A stretch of DNA of 64,000 nt from Verrucomicrobiia bacterium DG1235 (GTDB lineage: Bacteria; Verrucomicrobiota; Verrucomicrobiia; Opitutales; Opitutaceae), in contig DS990592.1 in NCBI GenBank assembly GCA_000155695.1, forward strand, positions 2,410,473 through 2,474,472, read 5' to 3'. The translations under genes and the position numbers were made by a program. Under the pieces are notes generated by a model that saw nothing but the letters and a program-made list of their open reading frames with translations, searched no databases and was not told where the DNA came from. Positions 20,285 through 29,849 of the stretch are shown in pieces. How positions within the stretch are numbered: position 1 is the first letter of the stretch; every line of letters starts with the position of its first letter.

Positions 20285-21106
20285 CTACCAGGGCAGAGGC
20301 ATCTGGATCAGTTCACTCAGCCCCTTGTTCTCGGATTCGTAGTGAGACTTGAGCCTACTCTTCTCCTCAGCAGTCAGCTTGATCAATGGGTAGTCTACAT
20401 CCTTCAACGGCTGAAAAACCTTGAAAAACGCCCGGGCGAGCAATGGCGAAAAGTAGTTCATGTACAAAAAGAGATGCCCTCTTCTCGCATTGACACGCGC
20501 GTCCATGTTCTCAGGAACGAAACTGTCATCCACCTCCAAAAACCGGAATACGCCCTGGAGCGTCTCCAGCTTGTTTTTCCTGATGCCTTCCTCGTAGACG
20601 ACGAAGTGAAACTGTTCGAGCGGGTAGTACTTCAGCCATTCGGAAATATTACTTCGATAGTGGCCCATCGTTATGATCCCGTTGGTGTGCCCGACCTCGT
20701 GAATCCGCTTGAACGGGGCATAGCTGCGGGCCCGGATAAAATGCATGAAAGCGGAAATCGCCCGATCGACCGGATTGCGAAGACTGACGATCAGCTTCAA
20801 ATCCGGAAACTGGTCATGGATCAGCTTTGGGATGTTCGGAATGACGCCCAAGCGAGAGATCTCGTCCTGATTCGGACAACTCCAGAGATAGTTCGGAGTG
20901 AACTCGCCAATCGCCTTTTCACCATTGTGGCCATCGAACAAGCTCCGATACGCATCTATCCCCCTCCGATAGTTCTCCTCCAAATTGAAGAAATGAAGCT
21001 CTTTCTTGGGAGGTCCGTAAATGTCAGGATGTTGCCGCATCATATCGGCCATCCAGCTGGTGCCCCCTTTTTGGGCGCCAATAACCATGAAGTTGGGATC
21101 AGGCAT
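20285..21106 (-). CDS. Sulfotransferase (PAPS-dependent), carbohydrate type
   Basis: Transfers sulfate from PAPS to an acceptor, here probably a sugar of the exopolysaccharide. The 273-residue protein has the 5'-phosphosulfate loop GAQKGGTSW at residues 10-18 and the 3'-phosphate site SLRNPVDRAISAF at about 108-120. ELHFFN and GEFTPNYLW match heparan-sulfate-type and bacterial polysaccharide sulfotransferases. It is a soluble protein with no signal peptide, as expected for an enzyme acting on lipid-linked or nucleotide-linked sugars in the cytoplasm. It follows the flippase gene by 20 bases, and a second, distantly related sulfotransferase gene lies 3.9 kb upstream in the same direction. The acceptor sugar is unknown. 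Confidence 0.9.
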   Translation of the reverse strand: MPDPNFMVIGAQKGGTSWMADMMRQHPDIYGPPKKELHFFNLEENYRRGIDAYRSLFDGHNGEKAIGEFTPNYLWSCPNQDEISRLGVIPNIPKLIHDQFPDLKLIVSLRNPVDRAISAFMHFIRARSYAPFKRIHEVGHTNGIITMGHYRSNISEWLKYYPLEQFHFVVYEEGIRKNKLETLQGVFRFLEVDDSFVPENMDARVNARRGHLFLYMNYFSPLLARAFFKVFQPLKDVDYPLIKLTAEEKSRLKSHYESENKGLSELIQMPLPW

Positions 21107-21126
21107 AATACAAAGTAACAGAGATT

Positions 21127-22656
21127 CTAGCTTGCGGGCTCAGAAACCGAGGCGCCGACACCGGGGCGACGCTTCTTCAGAAACCAATCGGCAGCCCGCT
21201 GACGCCAATTGAAAGCGACAGCCATGACCAAGGCGTAAACAACTGAGAATACCGAAATCGACACGATTGCGGTCATGATCTTCGGCTGCTGCGCCAAAAT
21301 AACAAACTTGAAGAGCAAACCAACCGCCGCCCCGGCAAAGGCCGCCAGCAAAGGCTGGTTCCATGTTCGCAGTACATCCATCACCGCGATACCGGTTCCT
21401 TTCAAAGCGTAAATCAAAACAGGGAAATACAAGAGACACGAGCTAACCATATACGCCTTCGCCACTCCAAGCGGGCCAAACGGCAAGCCTATGCAAAAGG
21501 CCGCCACGTTCACCGGAGCGCTTATCATGCCGACGTTGCGCAGAAGATGCGTTCGATCCAATACGACATAAAGCCAAGAAATAGGTTGAGACGCCCCGAA
21601 CAGCAGGGCCGGCACCGAGAGAAAACGAAACAGGCTAGCCGTCTCCATCCACTTCTCGCCAAGAAAAATGAGAACGATGTCATCCGCGAAAACCGCGGTG
21701 CAAGCAACGATCGGAATGACCACCGCGGCGACAAGCGAAGCCGCCTCAACGAAATAGCGCTTCAGTTTCGACAGTTCGCTCTTAGCCCGAGAAAGCACTG
21801 GAATCGCGACCGAAGAAAACGGAGCGTTCACATTTCGAATCGGGAGCAACAGCAGACTGTAGGCACGCGTGTACAAACCCAAGGAAGCCGCCCCCCAATA
21901 CCAGCCAATCAATAGATTGTCCGCGTTTCTGGAAATGTAGTTTACCACATTGTAGACGATGATGTTGCCGCCAAACTTCAGCGTCGAAAGAATCCCTCGA
22001 TCCCACGAGAAGGCCGCCGGAACCCAACCGAGAAAAACCCACGATAAAACAAGCGTTACAAAAGACTTTACGATCTCCAGCCAGACTAAGGCCCAATAAC
22101 CGAAACCGTAGCTCGCCAGTACGATCGCCGCCACGATTCCCGAGAAAATAGACGCTATGTCGACGACCGCGATACGGCCAAACTTCATGTTCCGCCTCAG
22201 CAGCGCCTTATGCTGAACGGAACACCCGTTTATGACGAAAGTTGAAGAAAGCGCGATTAACAAAGGCCCCAGCCTGTCGTCGTGAAACAACAAGGCGAAA
22301 AGCGGCGAAATGAGTACGAGAGCCGCTGCAATCGCTATGCTGAACGCCAGATTAATCCAAAAGAGGAGCGAGGTCTCCTTGTGGCTAATCGTCTCCTTCT
22401 GTACCGTCGCATGTATCAGCCCTCCGTCCGCGATGACGCCAGCAAAACCGGAAACCACCAATGTCATCCCCATCAAGCCATAGTCCTCTGGAGAGAGCAG
22501 TCGGGCCAAGACCGCAGTGGACGAAAGCCTGAGAAGAAACCGGGCCGCTTGTCCGCCAACCGTGAACGATCCGCCACGAACTGCCCGCGCCTTTAAGTTC
22601 TTTTCTAAATGGCCTGTCTCGAAATATTTATCAGTTTTATTCTTTGCTTGAGTCAC
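21127..22656 (-). CDS. Oligosaccharide flippase (Wzx-type, MOP superfamily)
   Basis: Integral membrane protein expected to flip undecaprenyl-linked repeat units to the periplasmic face. The 509 residues contain about 12-14 hydrophobic segments. The N-terminal pattern RGGSFTVGGQAARFLLRL followed by LARLLSPEDYGLMGM is characteristic of the WzxC/Polysacc_synt_3 group. The start is a GTG at 22656; an AGGAG lies 13 bases upstream, which is rather far. The last residues (KKRRPGVGASV) form a basic tail. It sits between a family 2 glycosyltransferase gene and a sulfotransferase gene. No Wzy-type polymerase is seen nearby, so the polymerisation step is not accounted for within the window. Confidence 0.9.
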   Translation of the reverse strand: MTQAKNKTDKYFETGHLEKNLKARAVRGGSFTVGGQAARFLLRLSSTAVLARLLSPEDYGLMGMTLVVSGFAGVIADGGLIHATVQKETISHKETSLLFWINLAFSIAIAAALVLISPLFALLFHDDRLGPLLIALSSTFVINGCSVQHKALLRRNMKFGRIAVVDIASIFSGIVAAIVLASYGFGYWALVWLEIVKSFVTLVLSWVFLGWVPAAFSWDRGILSTLKFGGNIIVYNVVNYISRNADNLLIGWYWGAASLGLYTRAYSLLLLPIRNVNAPFSSVAIPVLSRAKSELSKLKRYFVEAASLVAAVVIPIVACTAVFADDIVLIFLGEKWMETASLFRFLSVPALLFGASQPISWLYVVLDRTHLLRNVGMISAPVNVAAFCIGLPFGPLGVAKAYMVSSCLLYFPVLIYALKGTGIAVMDVLRTWNQPLLAAFAGAAVGLLFKFVILAQQPKIMTAIVSISVFSVVYALVMAVAFNWRQRAADWFLKKRRPGVGASVSEPAS

Positions 22657-22743
22657 AACGAAAGCGTTCTCCTCGCTCGAAAATCATGCCCCAAAACTGA
22701 GACTGTAAACAGAAAACGCTTATCCCGCTCCGCTAATCAAACT

Positions 22744-23739
22744 CTATGAGGAAATTCGACGAAACTGACGAAAGACATCACTCGCCAAGGCACGCCGACG
22801 CGCGAAGATCCACTTTACAACATGCCAATAGCAGCGGAACCGCTCTCCCAAAGTAATTGGAGTCAAGCTAACACATTTGAACAATTCCCACGATCCACGC
22901 CACCACGGGAAAACCATCCGCTTTGCGAGCCTTGGATCGAACCACTCGCTGTAGGCCACGTAGTCCACCTTTTTGTTAAGCTTCTTGTTCGCCAGCATCG
23001 ACATCGACTGAGTTTCGTGGCTGCGCGGAAAAAACAGAACCTCGTCGATTTTAATAAACCGTCCGCGAAGCGCCAGCCAGCACAGCAACAAGGCGTCGCC
23101 TCTCGCGAAAAGCCCAATCATCGGTGTTGCCTTCAAGTCAGACAAGCGAATCAAACCGAAAACCTGAAAGCAGCGATGGCCTCGCGTCAGCTCCGTAAAC
23201 CTCACCACCGGATCCAAATGACCTACCTTCGGGTCTTCCTCGTTTATCATTACCGGGGCAGAGTCCTCGTCGATGATCTGAGCGACAGGATGGGCCAAAA
23301 CCGCATCGGGATCTTTATCCAAATTCTCTACGCACAAGCGAAGAAAATCAGGAGCGCAAAGGTCGTCGTGCGCGGCCCACTTGAAATACGTCCCTCGGGC
23401 ATATTCTACCGCTTTATTGAAATTCGGTCCGGCCCCAATATTCTTATTGTTTCGGAAATAACGAATGCGCTCATCTCGCTTCGCGTAATCGTCGCAAATT
23501 TCTCTCGTGCTATCTGTCGAAGCATTGTCGCATATGATAAGCTCGAAGTCTTCAAAGGTCTGACTTAGAATTGACTCGATCGCCCGAGTTATATACTTCT
23601 CTCCGTTGTAGACAGGCATTCCGATGCTAACTCTCGGCAATTCGCTACTCTTTCGGCTTTCACCATCAAGCAGATTTTCCGACCCCGTCTCAGAAGTCCC
23701 ACCTCCAAAATTCATACTACTAACATTGTCAGCTTTCAT
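22744..23739 (-). CDS. Family 2 glycosyltransferase
   Basis: Inverting GT-A glycosyltransferase that adds one sugar of the repeat unit. After an unusual about 35-residue polar N-terminal extension comes the classic start VSIGMPVYNGEKYI, then ESILSQTFEDFELIICDNAS, the NIGAGPNFNKA region, and an acidic metal-binding site in KWAAHDDLCAPDF. Length is 331 residues. The ATG at 23739 has an AAGGA ten bases upstream. The gap to the upstream glycosyltransferase is 18 bases, consistent with co-transcription. Donor and acceptor cannot be told from the sequence. Confidence 0.9.
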   Translation of the reverse strand: MKADNVSSMNFGGGTSETGSENLLDGESRKSSELPRVSIGMPVYNGEKYITRAIESILSQTFEDFELIICDNASTDSTREICDDYAKRDERIRYFRNNKNIGAGPNFNKAVEYARGTYFKWAAHDDLCAPDFLRLCVENLDKDPDAVLAHPVAQIIDEDSAPVMINEEDPKVGHLDPVVRFTELTRGHRCFQVFGLIRLSDLKATPMIGLFARGDALLLCWLALRGRFIKIDEVLFFPRSHETQSMSMLANKKLNKKVDYVAYSEWFDPRLAKRMVFPWWRGSWELFKCVSLTPITLGERFRCYWHVVKWIFARRRALASDVFRQFRRISS

Positions 23740-23757
23740 TGAATAAAATCCTTCCTA

Positions 23758-24990
23758 TCAAGCGCACCGCGTCGCGTCGCTCGAGGCAACTTGCACGTGT
23801 TCACTAAACACGGCCTCGAACCGATCCGCGACCGTGCCTATCGAAAAGTTCTCCTCCGCGTACGCTCGCGCCGAAGCACCCATCCCTACGCTTTCTTCCC
23901 TGTCTAAAAGCAAGCTGTCGACGCCTTCCAGAAATCCGAGCTCGTCGCCTGGATCAACCACGATACCTGCGCCGAGCCTCGTCAGCAGCCGCGCCGCCAA
24001 ATTCTCCTTAGGCATGGCTGCAACCGTTGGCTTGCCCGCGCACAAATAGGAGAGAACCTTGGATGGCACCGAAAACACGCCCGCTTCGGGCTCTAGCAAA
24101 GCAAGAAACATTTCCGCAGAGCCTAATACATCCGCAAGAGATTCGAAAGGCTGGAAGGGCAGCAAAACTAGGTTATGCAAATCTTCCTCCTGCTTACGTC
24201 TCGCTAAATAGTCTGCTCCAGGACCTTCCGAAATAACCACAACCCGAACATCGGAATGTTTCTTCATCCGCTCGGCCAGCGTAGCGAGAGGGGCAGGATT
24301 ATGCTTCATCGCGAGTGTTCCGCTATACATGAGAACTCGCTTATCGTCTAAACCGTGCTCGACAGACCAGCTGTTTACACTGCTACGCAGAGGAATATCC
24401 GAAATGACCCCCCAATTTTCAATTGTCGTAGAATCCCCATCCGACACGCCAAAATCAGATAGCATAGGCATAAAATCCTCACTGATAGGAATCACGTGAG
24501 CACTGTCACGGAAGCACTTTCTATCGATACCACGATAATAAGCGCCGGCCAATTTTCCGAGTATATAAGACTTTTTTCCGGCTAGATTCGATACTGCTAT
24601 GGAGTAGAAATCTTGTACCCAAGAAACGAAAGGAATCCCCATAATTGTACACTGCTGCACTCCCAGCCATTGAGGCTCGGATGGCGTATTTCCGCTCAAT
24701 ACAATATCGGGCTTCTCTTCTACAATCGCTCTCTGAAAGGCGCGACCATACTCGATTTCATACTTACGCCTCTTAACGAACTTATACTTATCTCTACGGT
24801 AATTCGCATTCATCTCGATTTCCCGAAAAGACAAGGTGTCCGGATCTCCATCCTGGCTCTTGAGTATTCCACGAGGAGTCAACAAGCCACGCGCAAACGA
24901 ATGGACAACCTCCATTCCGCGTCGCGCTAGTTCGCGGCTCAACCCAATAACAAAAGGATGACCGGCATAGTCATGAATAAGTACCTTCAT
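23758..24990 (-). CDS. Family 4 glycosyltransferase (WcaI-like)
   Basis: Retaining GT-B glycosyltransferase of the GT4 type, 410 residues. The N-terminal half has KVLIHDYAGHPFVIGLSREL, placing it with WcaI-like colanic-acid enzymes. The C-terminal donor-binding half has a VLMYSGTLAMKHNP motif and EPEAGVFSVPSKVLSYLCAGKP, in which the glutamates correspond to the EX7E-type site. No signal peptide is seen; such enzymes are membrane-associated on the cytoplasmic side. It begins five bases after the stop of the upstream sulfotransferase gene and lies 18 bases before a GT2 gene, a tight operon arrangement. Confidence 0.9.
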   Translation of the reverse strand: MKVLIHDYAGHPFVIGLSRELARRGMEVVHSFARGLLTPRGILKSQDGDPDTLSFREIEMNANYRRDKYKFVKRRKYEIEYGRAFQRAIVEEKPDIVLSGNTPSEPQWLGVQQCTIMGIPFVSWVQDFYSIAVSNLAGKKSYILGKLAGAYYRGIDRKCFRDSAHVIPISEDFMPMLSDFGVSDGDSTTIENWGVISDIPLRSSVNSWSVEHGLDDKRVLMYSGTLAMKHNPAPLATLAERMKKHSDVRVVVISEGPGADYLARRKQEEDLHNLVLLPFQPFESLADVLGSAEMFLALLEPEAGVFSVPSKVLSYLCAGKPTVAAMPKENLAARLLTRLGAGIVVDPGDELGFLEGVDSLLLDREESVGMGASARAYAEENFSIGTVADRFEAVFSEHVQVASSDATRCA

Positions 24991-24995
24991 AATGA

Positions 24996-25892
24996 TTACC
25001 AGTTTCCGGATTCTTCGTACCCTAGCTTGACGAGCAGATCTCCAGTCGCAGCTTTAAAAGCGCTCGTTAGGTCCTCGTTAAAATCAGCCTTCCAACCTCC
25101 GCTTCCTCCCCTTCTAAAGGTATGCGAACGATGTGGATCTATCGCTTCTTGAGAGGCAGCCACCATTTCCTCAACATCGATGCCCGCTCCCACCTGATCC
25201 TCATAATGGCAAAATATTTTCCTCAAGACCTCTTCCTGCCTTTCGGAAACCAAATCCTCGTAGGTGATTGAGCACACGCTAGGATTGTTAATCCAACCCT
25301 CGAACATTTTGAAGCGCTCCCCGATATTTGGATACCTCACACCTCCTTCGGGCAGCCCGCGAATAGAGAGCAGAACACGCTCCGTTTGTGAGCCTAGCCG
25401 CTTAAATCGATTATGCATACGATGCCACCGATTCATATGGGCCAAATAGTAAGCCTCTGAGACAACGACATCTCTTGGGTCACGATAAATAAAGTAGTGT
25501 ACTATATTCTTATCGCGCAAGGCCTCGGCAACAGGTTCGCTATAGTTCAGATGAGCGCAAACTAGCTCTCCTGAGGCGACTCCACGAATCGACTTCGCCA
25601 TCTTGACGGGAGCGCGCTCCTTCAAAGTCAAACTAGGATTAGAAGCCCAGAAGTTCCCCCAGTCCCTCAATCCGGGCAGCACTCCGAGGATTTGGGACAG
25701 AAGATGGGTTCCGCTCTTGGGAAAGGAATTTACCAAAACCGCGGGATTCCGCTTCCAGTCGGTTCCATCGCTCGAAAGCCGAGAACAAAAACGCGGGATC
25801 GAAGCTCCGTACCTCCACGCTTTCTTAGTGATTATATTCTTTCTAAAATTCACAATTATAAAAACATCGAACGGGCTTGAGCTGCGACTCAA
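24996..25892 (-). CDS. Sulfotransferase domain protein (Sulfotransfer_1 type)
   Basis: Second PAPS-dependent sulfotransferase of the locus, about 298 residues. It is closer to the cytosolic Sulfotransfer_1 family: 5'-phosphosulfate loop SFPKSGTHLLSQIL, 3'-phosphate site YRDPRDVVVSEAYY, and the C-terminal FRRGGSGGWKADF, equivalent to the family's RKGxxGDWK motif. It has no ATG near the N-terminus. I chose the TTG at 25892, which overlaps the stop of the upstream glycosyltransferase (ATTGA) and has GGAAGTAGGG just before it, a sign of translational coupling; a TTG at 25910 is an alternative. Being so different from the other sulfotransferase, it probably modifies a different position or sugar (inference). 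Confidence 0.85.
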   Translation of the reverse strand: MSRSSSPFDVFIIVNFRKNIITKKAWRYGASIPRFCSRLSSDGTDWKRNPAVLVNSFPKSGTHLLSQILGVLPGLRDWGNFWASNPSLTLKERAPVKMAKSIRGVASGELVCAHLNYSEPVAEALRDKNIVHYFIYRDPRDVVVSEAYYLAHMNRWHRMHNRFKRLGSQTERVLLSIRGLPEGGVRYPNIGERFKMFEGWINNPSVCSITYEDLVSERQEEVLRKIFCHYEDQVGAGIDVEEMVAASQEAIDPHRSHTFRRGGSGGWKADFNEDLTSAFKAATGDLLVKLGYEESGNW

Positions 25893-27133
25893 TGCCCTAC
25901 TTCCACGCAATCCTTGGCAGGCAACAATTCCTCTTCGACTACGTGATCTGTGAAACCGACGATCTTTAAATAACTGTTCGTCGTCTCGTCTAAGGAGAAT
26001 TTTGCAGAAGCAATCCTGCGAGCGCTACAGCCCATTTTGGACCAGTATCGTTTGTACTCCAACGCGCGGGACAAGCCTTTGCGATAACCCTCAACCGAGG
26101 GGTCCGAGATCAGCCAACCGGTTAGCCCATCTACAACCGTTTCAGATGGCCCACCCAGCTTGTAAGCGAGCACCGGCCTTCCCATCAACATAGCCTCTAC
26201 AACTGAAAGGCCAAACGGTTCCGCATCTATACGACTGTTTACAACAACATCCGCCACTAGAAAATACGGTCTCGGATCGTCAACTTGGCCTACAAACTTT
26301 ATATACTCTGAAAAACCCTCCTTTTCCACACGTTCGACAATCGACTTGCCAAAACCAGAGTCCAAAGGTCCACCCACTAACAAAAGCGTAAACCTTTCTC
26401 CCTTCTTATAGAGCTGAATGGCTGCGTCTACGACCCTATCCTGCGCTTTCTCCGGATCGAAGCGCGCCGCAATCATAAACACGGGCAGTTGCTCGCTCAC
26501 GCCTAGCTCCGTTTTAGATATTGTCCTAAATTTTGCAGCAATCGAAAAATAGGAAACATTGACGCCGGGATAAGAAACCTTCGCCTTAGCCAAAGAGTCA
26601 CCGAGGGAACTTGCTGTGTGACGACTGTTCGCGATGGCTTGGACCCCAAAGAGCTTACACAGAAACTGAAGACTCAAAGGCTGCAGCTCCATTGGAAGCT
26701 TCGATTGAATTGTGTTGTGAATATGCCAGTAGGCGGGAATGCCAGAGAGCCTCGACGCCAAGCCACCTGCGATTAGCAGAGAGTTGTTCGAGACATGAAT
26801 CCAATTTGGCTTGAAAGACTTTATGGCGTTGGCGACAGCCCTTTGATTTGCGACGGCGGAGTACATTAGTCGCATGCCGCCGGCCAAAAAAGTCCAGCCC
26901 TTACCCTTGGTCTTATTGAGCGTTCTTTTGGCGCCCACATGCCATATCGGATAACCGGCTTCCTCAACTTCCTTCGAAAACGGTCCTGAATACATGGATA
27001 CAAATCCAATATCAATCGACCGATCCTTGAGCGTATTCATTAAGTCAAGAAATGCCCGGCGGAAACCATAGCTTTCGACATCCCCTAAGATCAACCACAA
27101 CAAGCGAGGATGTTTCTGTTCTGTTTTACTCAT
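25889..27133 (-). CDS. Family 4 glycosyltransferase
   Basis: GT-B glycosyltransferase, about 414 residues. The N-terminal half has RLLWLILGDVESYGFRRAFL and an acceptor-side WHIHNTIQSK. The donor half has VFMIAARFDPEKAQDRVVDA and the GT4 signature DAEPFGLSVVEAMLMGRPV, with the two glutamates of the EX7E motif. I chose the ATG at 27133 because GAAGAGGAG lies directly upstream; a longer form starting at 27154 is possible. Its stop overlaps the start region of the following sulfotransferase gene by four bases, so the two are translationally linked. The sugar transferred is unknown. Confidence 0.9.
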   Translation of the reverse strand: MSKTEQKHPRLLWLILGDVESYGFRRAFLDLMNTLKDRSIDIGFVSMYSGPFSKEVEEAGYPIWHVGAKRTLNKTKGKGWTFLAGGMRLMYSAVANQRAVANAIKSFKPNWIHVSNNSLLIAGGLASRLSGIPAYWHIHNTIQSKLPMELQPLSLQFLCKLFGVQAIANSRHTASSLGDSLAKAKVSYPGVNVSYFSIAAKFRTISKTELGVSEQLPVFMIAARFDPEKAQDRVVDAAIQLYKKGERFTLLLVGGPLDSGFGKSIVERVEKEGFSEYIKFVGQVDDPRPYFLVADVVVNSRIDAEPFGLSVVEAMLMGRPVLAYKLGGPSETVVDGLTGWLISDPSVEGYRKGLSRALEYKRYWSKMGCSARRIASAKFSLDETTNSYLKIVGFTDHVVEEELLPAKDCVEVGH

Positions 27134-27269
27134 TATCTCCTCTTCTTTATTCATGGCAGCTTAACCTCGGTAAGGGTTCTAGCATTTTTTATTTCCAAGC
27201 AAAAAGTGGACTTAACACTTTATGATACGAGCTTAGATAAACTCGCTCAATCGCACACTCTGGAAGAGG

Positions 27270-29714
27270 TCATTCCTTCTTCTCCTGCTCTGACATCAGT
27301 TTTCCGATCAGGCTTTTCGAACCGCTGTTCTTGTTGTTAAGCTTCAAAGGAGTAGATTTTAGCTTGGATTTTGCTGTTTCCGCAACTTTACCATTCGCCT
27401 CTACCGCCTCGAGATTGTCATCATCCTCCACGTCCTCAGCCATCAACTTACCTACCATGCTCTTGGACTTAACTCGTCCAGCCCCCTTGGCATGCTTCTT
27501 GATGTTATTATGATACTTGTACTTGCCCTTTCCTCCATAGGCTAAACGAGGATTCAAACTCCCGAAGGAGTAGTCATTAAGCACCAGTCCCAAAACAGGA
27601 GCACCCGTCGAATCGATATCGCCTATCACTTGCCTAATCTGCGAAATCGGGGCCTTGGACTCCCGAGCGACAAGCAAGGTTTCTCCCACCGATTTTGCGA
27701 ATATCAATGCATCGGGGTACAGGCCAACCGGCGGAGTATCTACTATAATCACCTCAAAGGTCTCCTCCAACTTCCTCAGTAATGCATCAATCTTGGTCGA
27801 AACAAGCAACTTGGAAGGCAGCGGAAAAACACCACCAGCAGGCAACAGGTATGCTCCTCCTTTAAGCTTCTGAATCCCTAAGGGTGAATCCTCTCCGTAG
27901 ATGTCATCCATGGGATATCCTTCCTCCGCCCAGCGTATCAATCCACCCGATTTTTTAATGCGATTAAACTGATGCAAACAAGGCCGGCGCAGGTCGCCAT
28001 CAATGATTATCGTCTTACGCTTTATCTGCACGAAGCCAGAGGCTACATTTGCCGCGATCGTCGACTTCCCCTCCGAGGTCGTGGTGCTCGTCACCACAAA
28101 CGACTTTGGACCTTCCTGCTTCGAGGTCAATTCGAGCTGAGCCACTACCGCCATAAACGACTCGACCTTTGCGAGGTCGAGATTGTCTCTAACGACATGC
28201 GGCCTATCAGCCACCTTCACCCTGCTTAGCTTGGGTATTCCACCGAGCAGTCCCTTTCCGAATTCTTTCTCTATATCAGTCGCGCACTTCAGACGCTGAT
28301 CAAACAACTGCATCCCCAAGGGCACTCCGAAAAACGCCCCGCCAGCCAGCAACACAGTAAACGCAGCCACCAGCTTGCGCTTGGCTAATTTCGGTTTTGC
28401 GATAAAAGCCGGGTCCACCACGCGCATCACGTCAACCGGCAAGTTACTAACCACGTTCGCGTTGCTAACTCTTCGCAAGAGACTCGTCAGCGCTTCTCTC
28501 TTCGCGTCTACTTCGCTTCCTATTACAAGAAACTGGTCGGCTAAACGCCCGACCTCGATACTCTCGGTAAATTTTTTGCGGAAATCGTCGTCGAGACGCT
28601 TTTCGAGGGAGACCACGTTCGTGTACTGCCCTTCCAAGTCCTTGAGGGCCATTTCCATGTTTCGGTTCAGATTCCCTTCCACCGCCTCAATACGACTATC
28701 GAGATCCCGCATCTTAGGGTGATTTCTGCCATACCGAAGCGCCATAACCTCTCTTTGACCATTGAGCTTGTCTAGCTCCTGGCGCAGACGCTCGTTGTTC
28801 GCGAAATTCGCTAGGAAAGGGTTGTCAAAAGGTCTCCCATCTTCGCCAAGCGCTGCCTTTACATTCCCTAACTTTGTCTCGAGGCGAAAGCGATCCAAGC
28901 GCGCCTCTATGCGATTAGCATCTATCCCCTTAAGCCTTTCGGCCAGCAGGTCCTGATTCTCTTCCAAAGAAATAACATTGTTCCTTTCCCGGAAGTCGCG
29001 CTGCTTCCCTTCTAGCTCTGAAATCTCTGCCTGCAGCTGCTCGGCTTGAAGTCGCAACATCTCCGCTGCCGCTTGGTTCGTTTCCTTGATCTCCCTCTGG
29101 ACGAGCTTCAAGTAAGCCGCCGTCATTCGGTCTGCAACCATTAGCGCGATCTCCGCCTCAGGGTGCCGGAAACTCAATGTGAAAAACTCGCGGTCTCTCT
29201 GCCTGGTCGCATCCATGCGACCCGCTAGAATCTTTTCGAACGCGGACATCGAGGGCACACCGTCCCCCTTCACAAACGCTCTTACGATGGAAGCCTTCTC
29301 GTCTTCCGTGAACTCGCTCGCCAGCTCTACACTAAAGCGACGGCTTTTCATCACTGATAGGTGATTCTGGAGAAAATTTTCTTGAGCGTCCTTTTTGCGC
29401 TCGCGCGCCTGCTGATCGGAATGAAGCAACTCATCTAGAGGACTCTGCGCGAGCATGGTCGACACAGCCGTGTGCTCAGGCTTGTCGTTGAGAAATAGAT
29501 AAGCAAATGCGGACCCAACAACTAAAGCCGACACAACTCCGGAAAGCCAACGACTTCGAATAATCGCAAAAAACGACCTGATTTGGGTTACGACCCCCGC
29601 CAGCGTGTCTTCCGTATTCGAATTTCGACTACCAGACGCACCATACCCTGCCGAAGCATGAGGTCTCAAAGACTTTTTTGTTTCAGAATGTGCCATACGA
29701 GAACCTTTCTTCAT
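27270..29714 (-). CDS. Wzz-type chain-length regulator fused to BY-kinase (Wzc-like)
   Basis: Polysaccharide co-polymerase and tyrosine autokinase that controls polymer length and export in Wzx/Wzy systems. Two membrane segments (SGVVSALVVGSAFAYLF, and LVAAFTVLLAGGAFFGVPL near residue 445) flank a long periplasmic coiled-coil region. The cytoplasmic kinase has Walker A TTTSEGKST (near 550), Walker A' IIIDGDLRRP (near 578) and Walker B VIIVDTPPVG (near 666). The tail has only a few tyrosines (around LAYGGKGKYKY) and is mostly lysine-rich with acidic patches. It carries a motif twice: SKSMVGKLMAE and SKSLIGKLMSE. I chose the ATG at 29714, preceded by GGAGGAGGGGT; ATGs at 29732 and 29696 also exist. 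Residue numbers count from 29732. Confidence 0.92.
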   Translation of the reverse strand: MKKGSRMAHSETKKSLRPHASAGYGASGSRNSNTEDTLAGVVTQIRSFFAIIRSRWLSGVVSALVVGSAFAYLFLNDKPEHTAVSTMLAQSPLDELLHSDQQARERKKDAQENFLQNHLSVMKSRRFSVELASEFTEDEKASIVRAFVKGDGVPSMSAFEKILAGRMDATRQRDREFFTLSFRHPEAEIALMVADRMTAAYLKLVQREIKETNQAAAEMLRLQAEQLQAEISELEGKQRDFRERNNVISLEENQDLLAERLKGIDANRIEARLDRFRLETKLGNVKAALGEDGRPFDNPFLANFANNERLRQELDKLNGQREVMALRYGRNHPKMRDLDSRIEAVEGNLNRNMEMALKDLEGQYTNVVSLEKRLDDDFRKKFTESIEVGRLADQFLVIGSEVDAKREALTSLLRRVSNANVVSNLPVDVMRVVDPAFIAKPKLAKRKLVAAFTVLLAGGAFFGVPLGMQLFDQRLKCATDIEKEFGKGLLGGIPKLSRVKVADRPHVVRDNLDLAKVESFMAVVAQLELTSKQEGPKSFVVTSTTTSEGKSTIAANVASGFVQIKRKTIIIDGDLRRPCLHQFNRIKKSGGLIRWAEEGYPMDDIYGEDSPLGIQKLKGGAYLLPAGGVFPLPSKLLVSTKIDALLRKLEETFEVIIVDTPPVGLYPDALIFAKSVGETLLVARESKAPISQIRQVIGDIDSTGAPVLGLVLNDYSFGSLNPRLAYGGKGKYKYHNNIKKHAKGAGRVKSKSMVGKLMAEDVEDDDNLEAVEANGKVAETAKSKLKSTPLKLNNKNSGSKSLIGKLMSEQEKKE

Positions 29715-29849
29715 ACCCCTCCTCCGACTCATTCGGCCCAGAGAGAATATGACTGTTTGGTTTGAATTTTGACATTAAGCGGCCGTCTTGTGATTGGCCT
29801 TTCACCAACACAAAACACATCGAAAAATAGATCACATACAGAGCGCGAG

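Noticed and set aside
27400-27415. Second ops-like word (GGCGGTAGAGGC, minus strand)
   Set aside because: Only the first eight bases match ops and it lies inside the kinase coding region.
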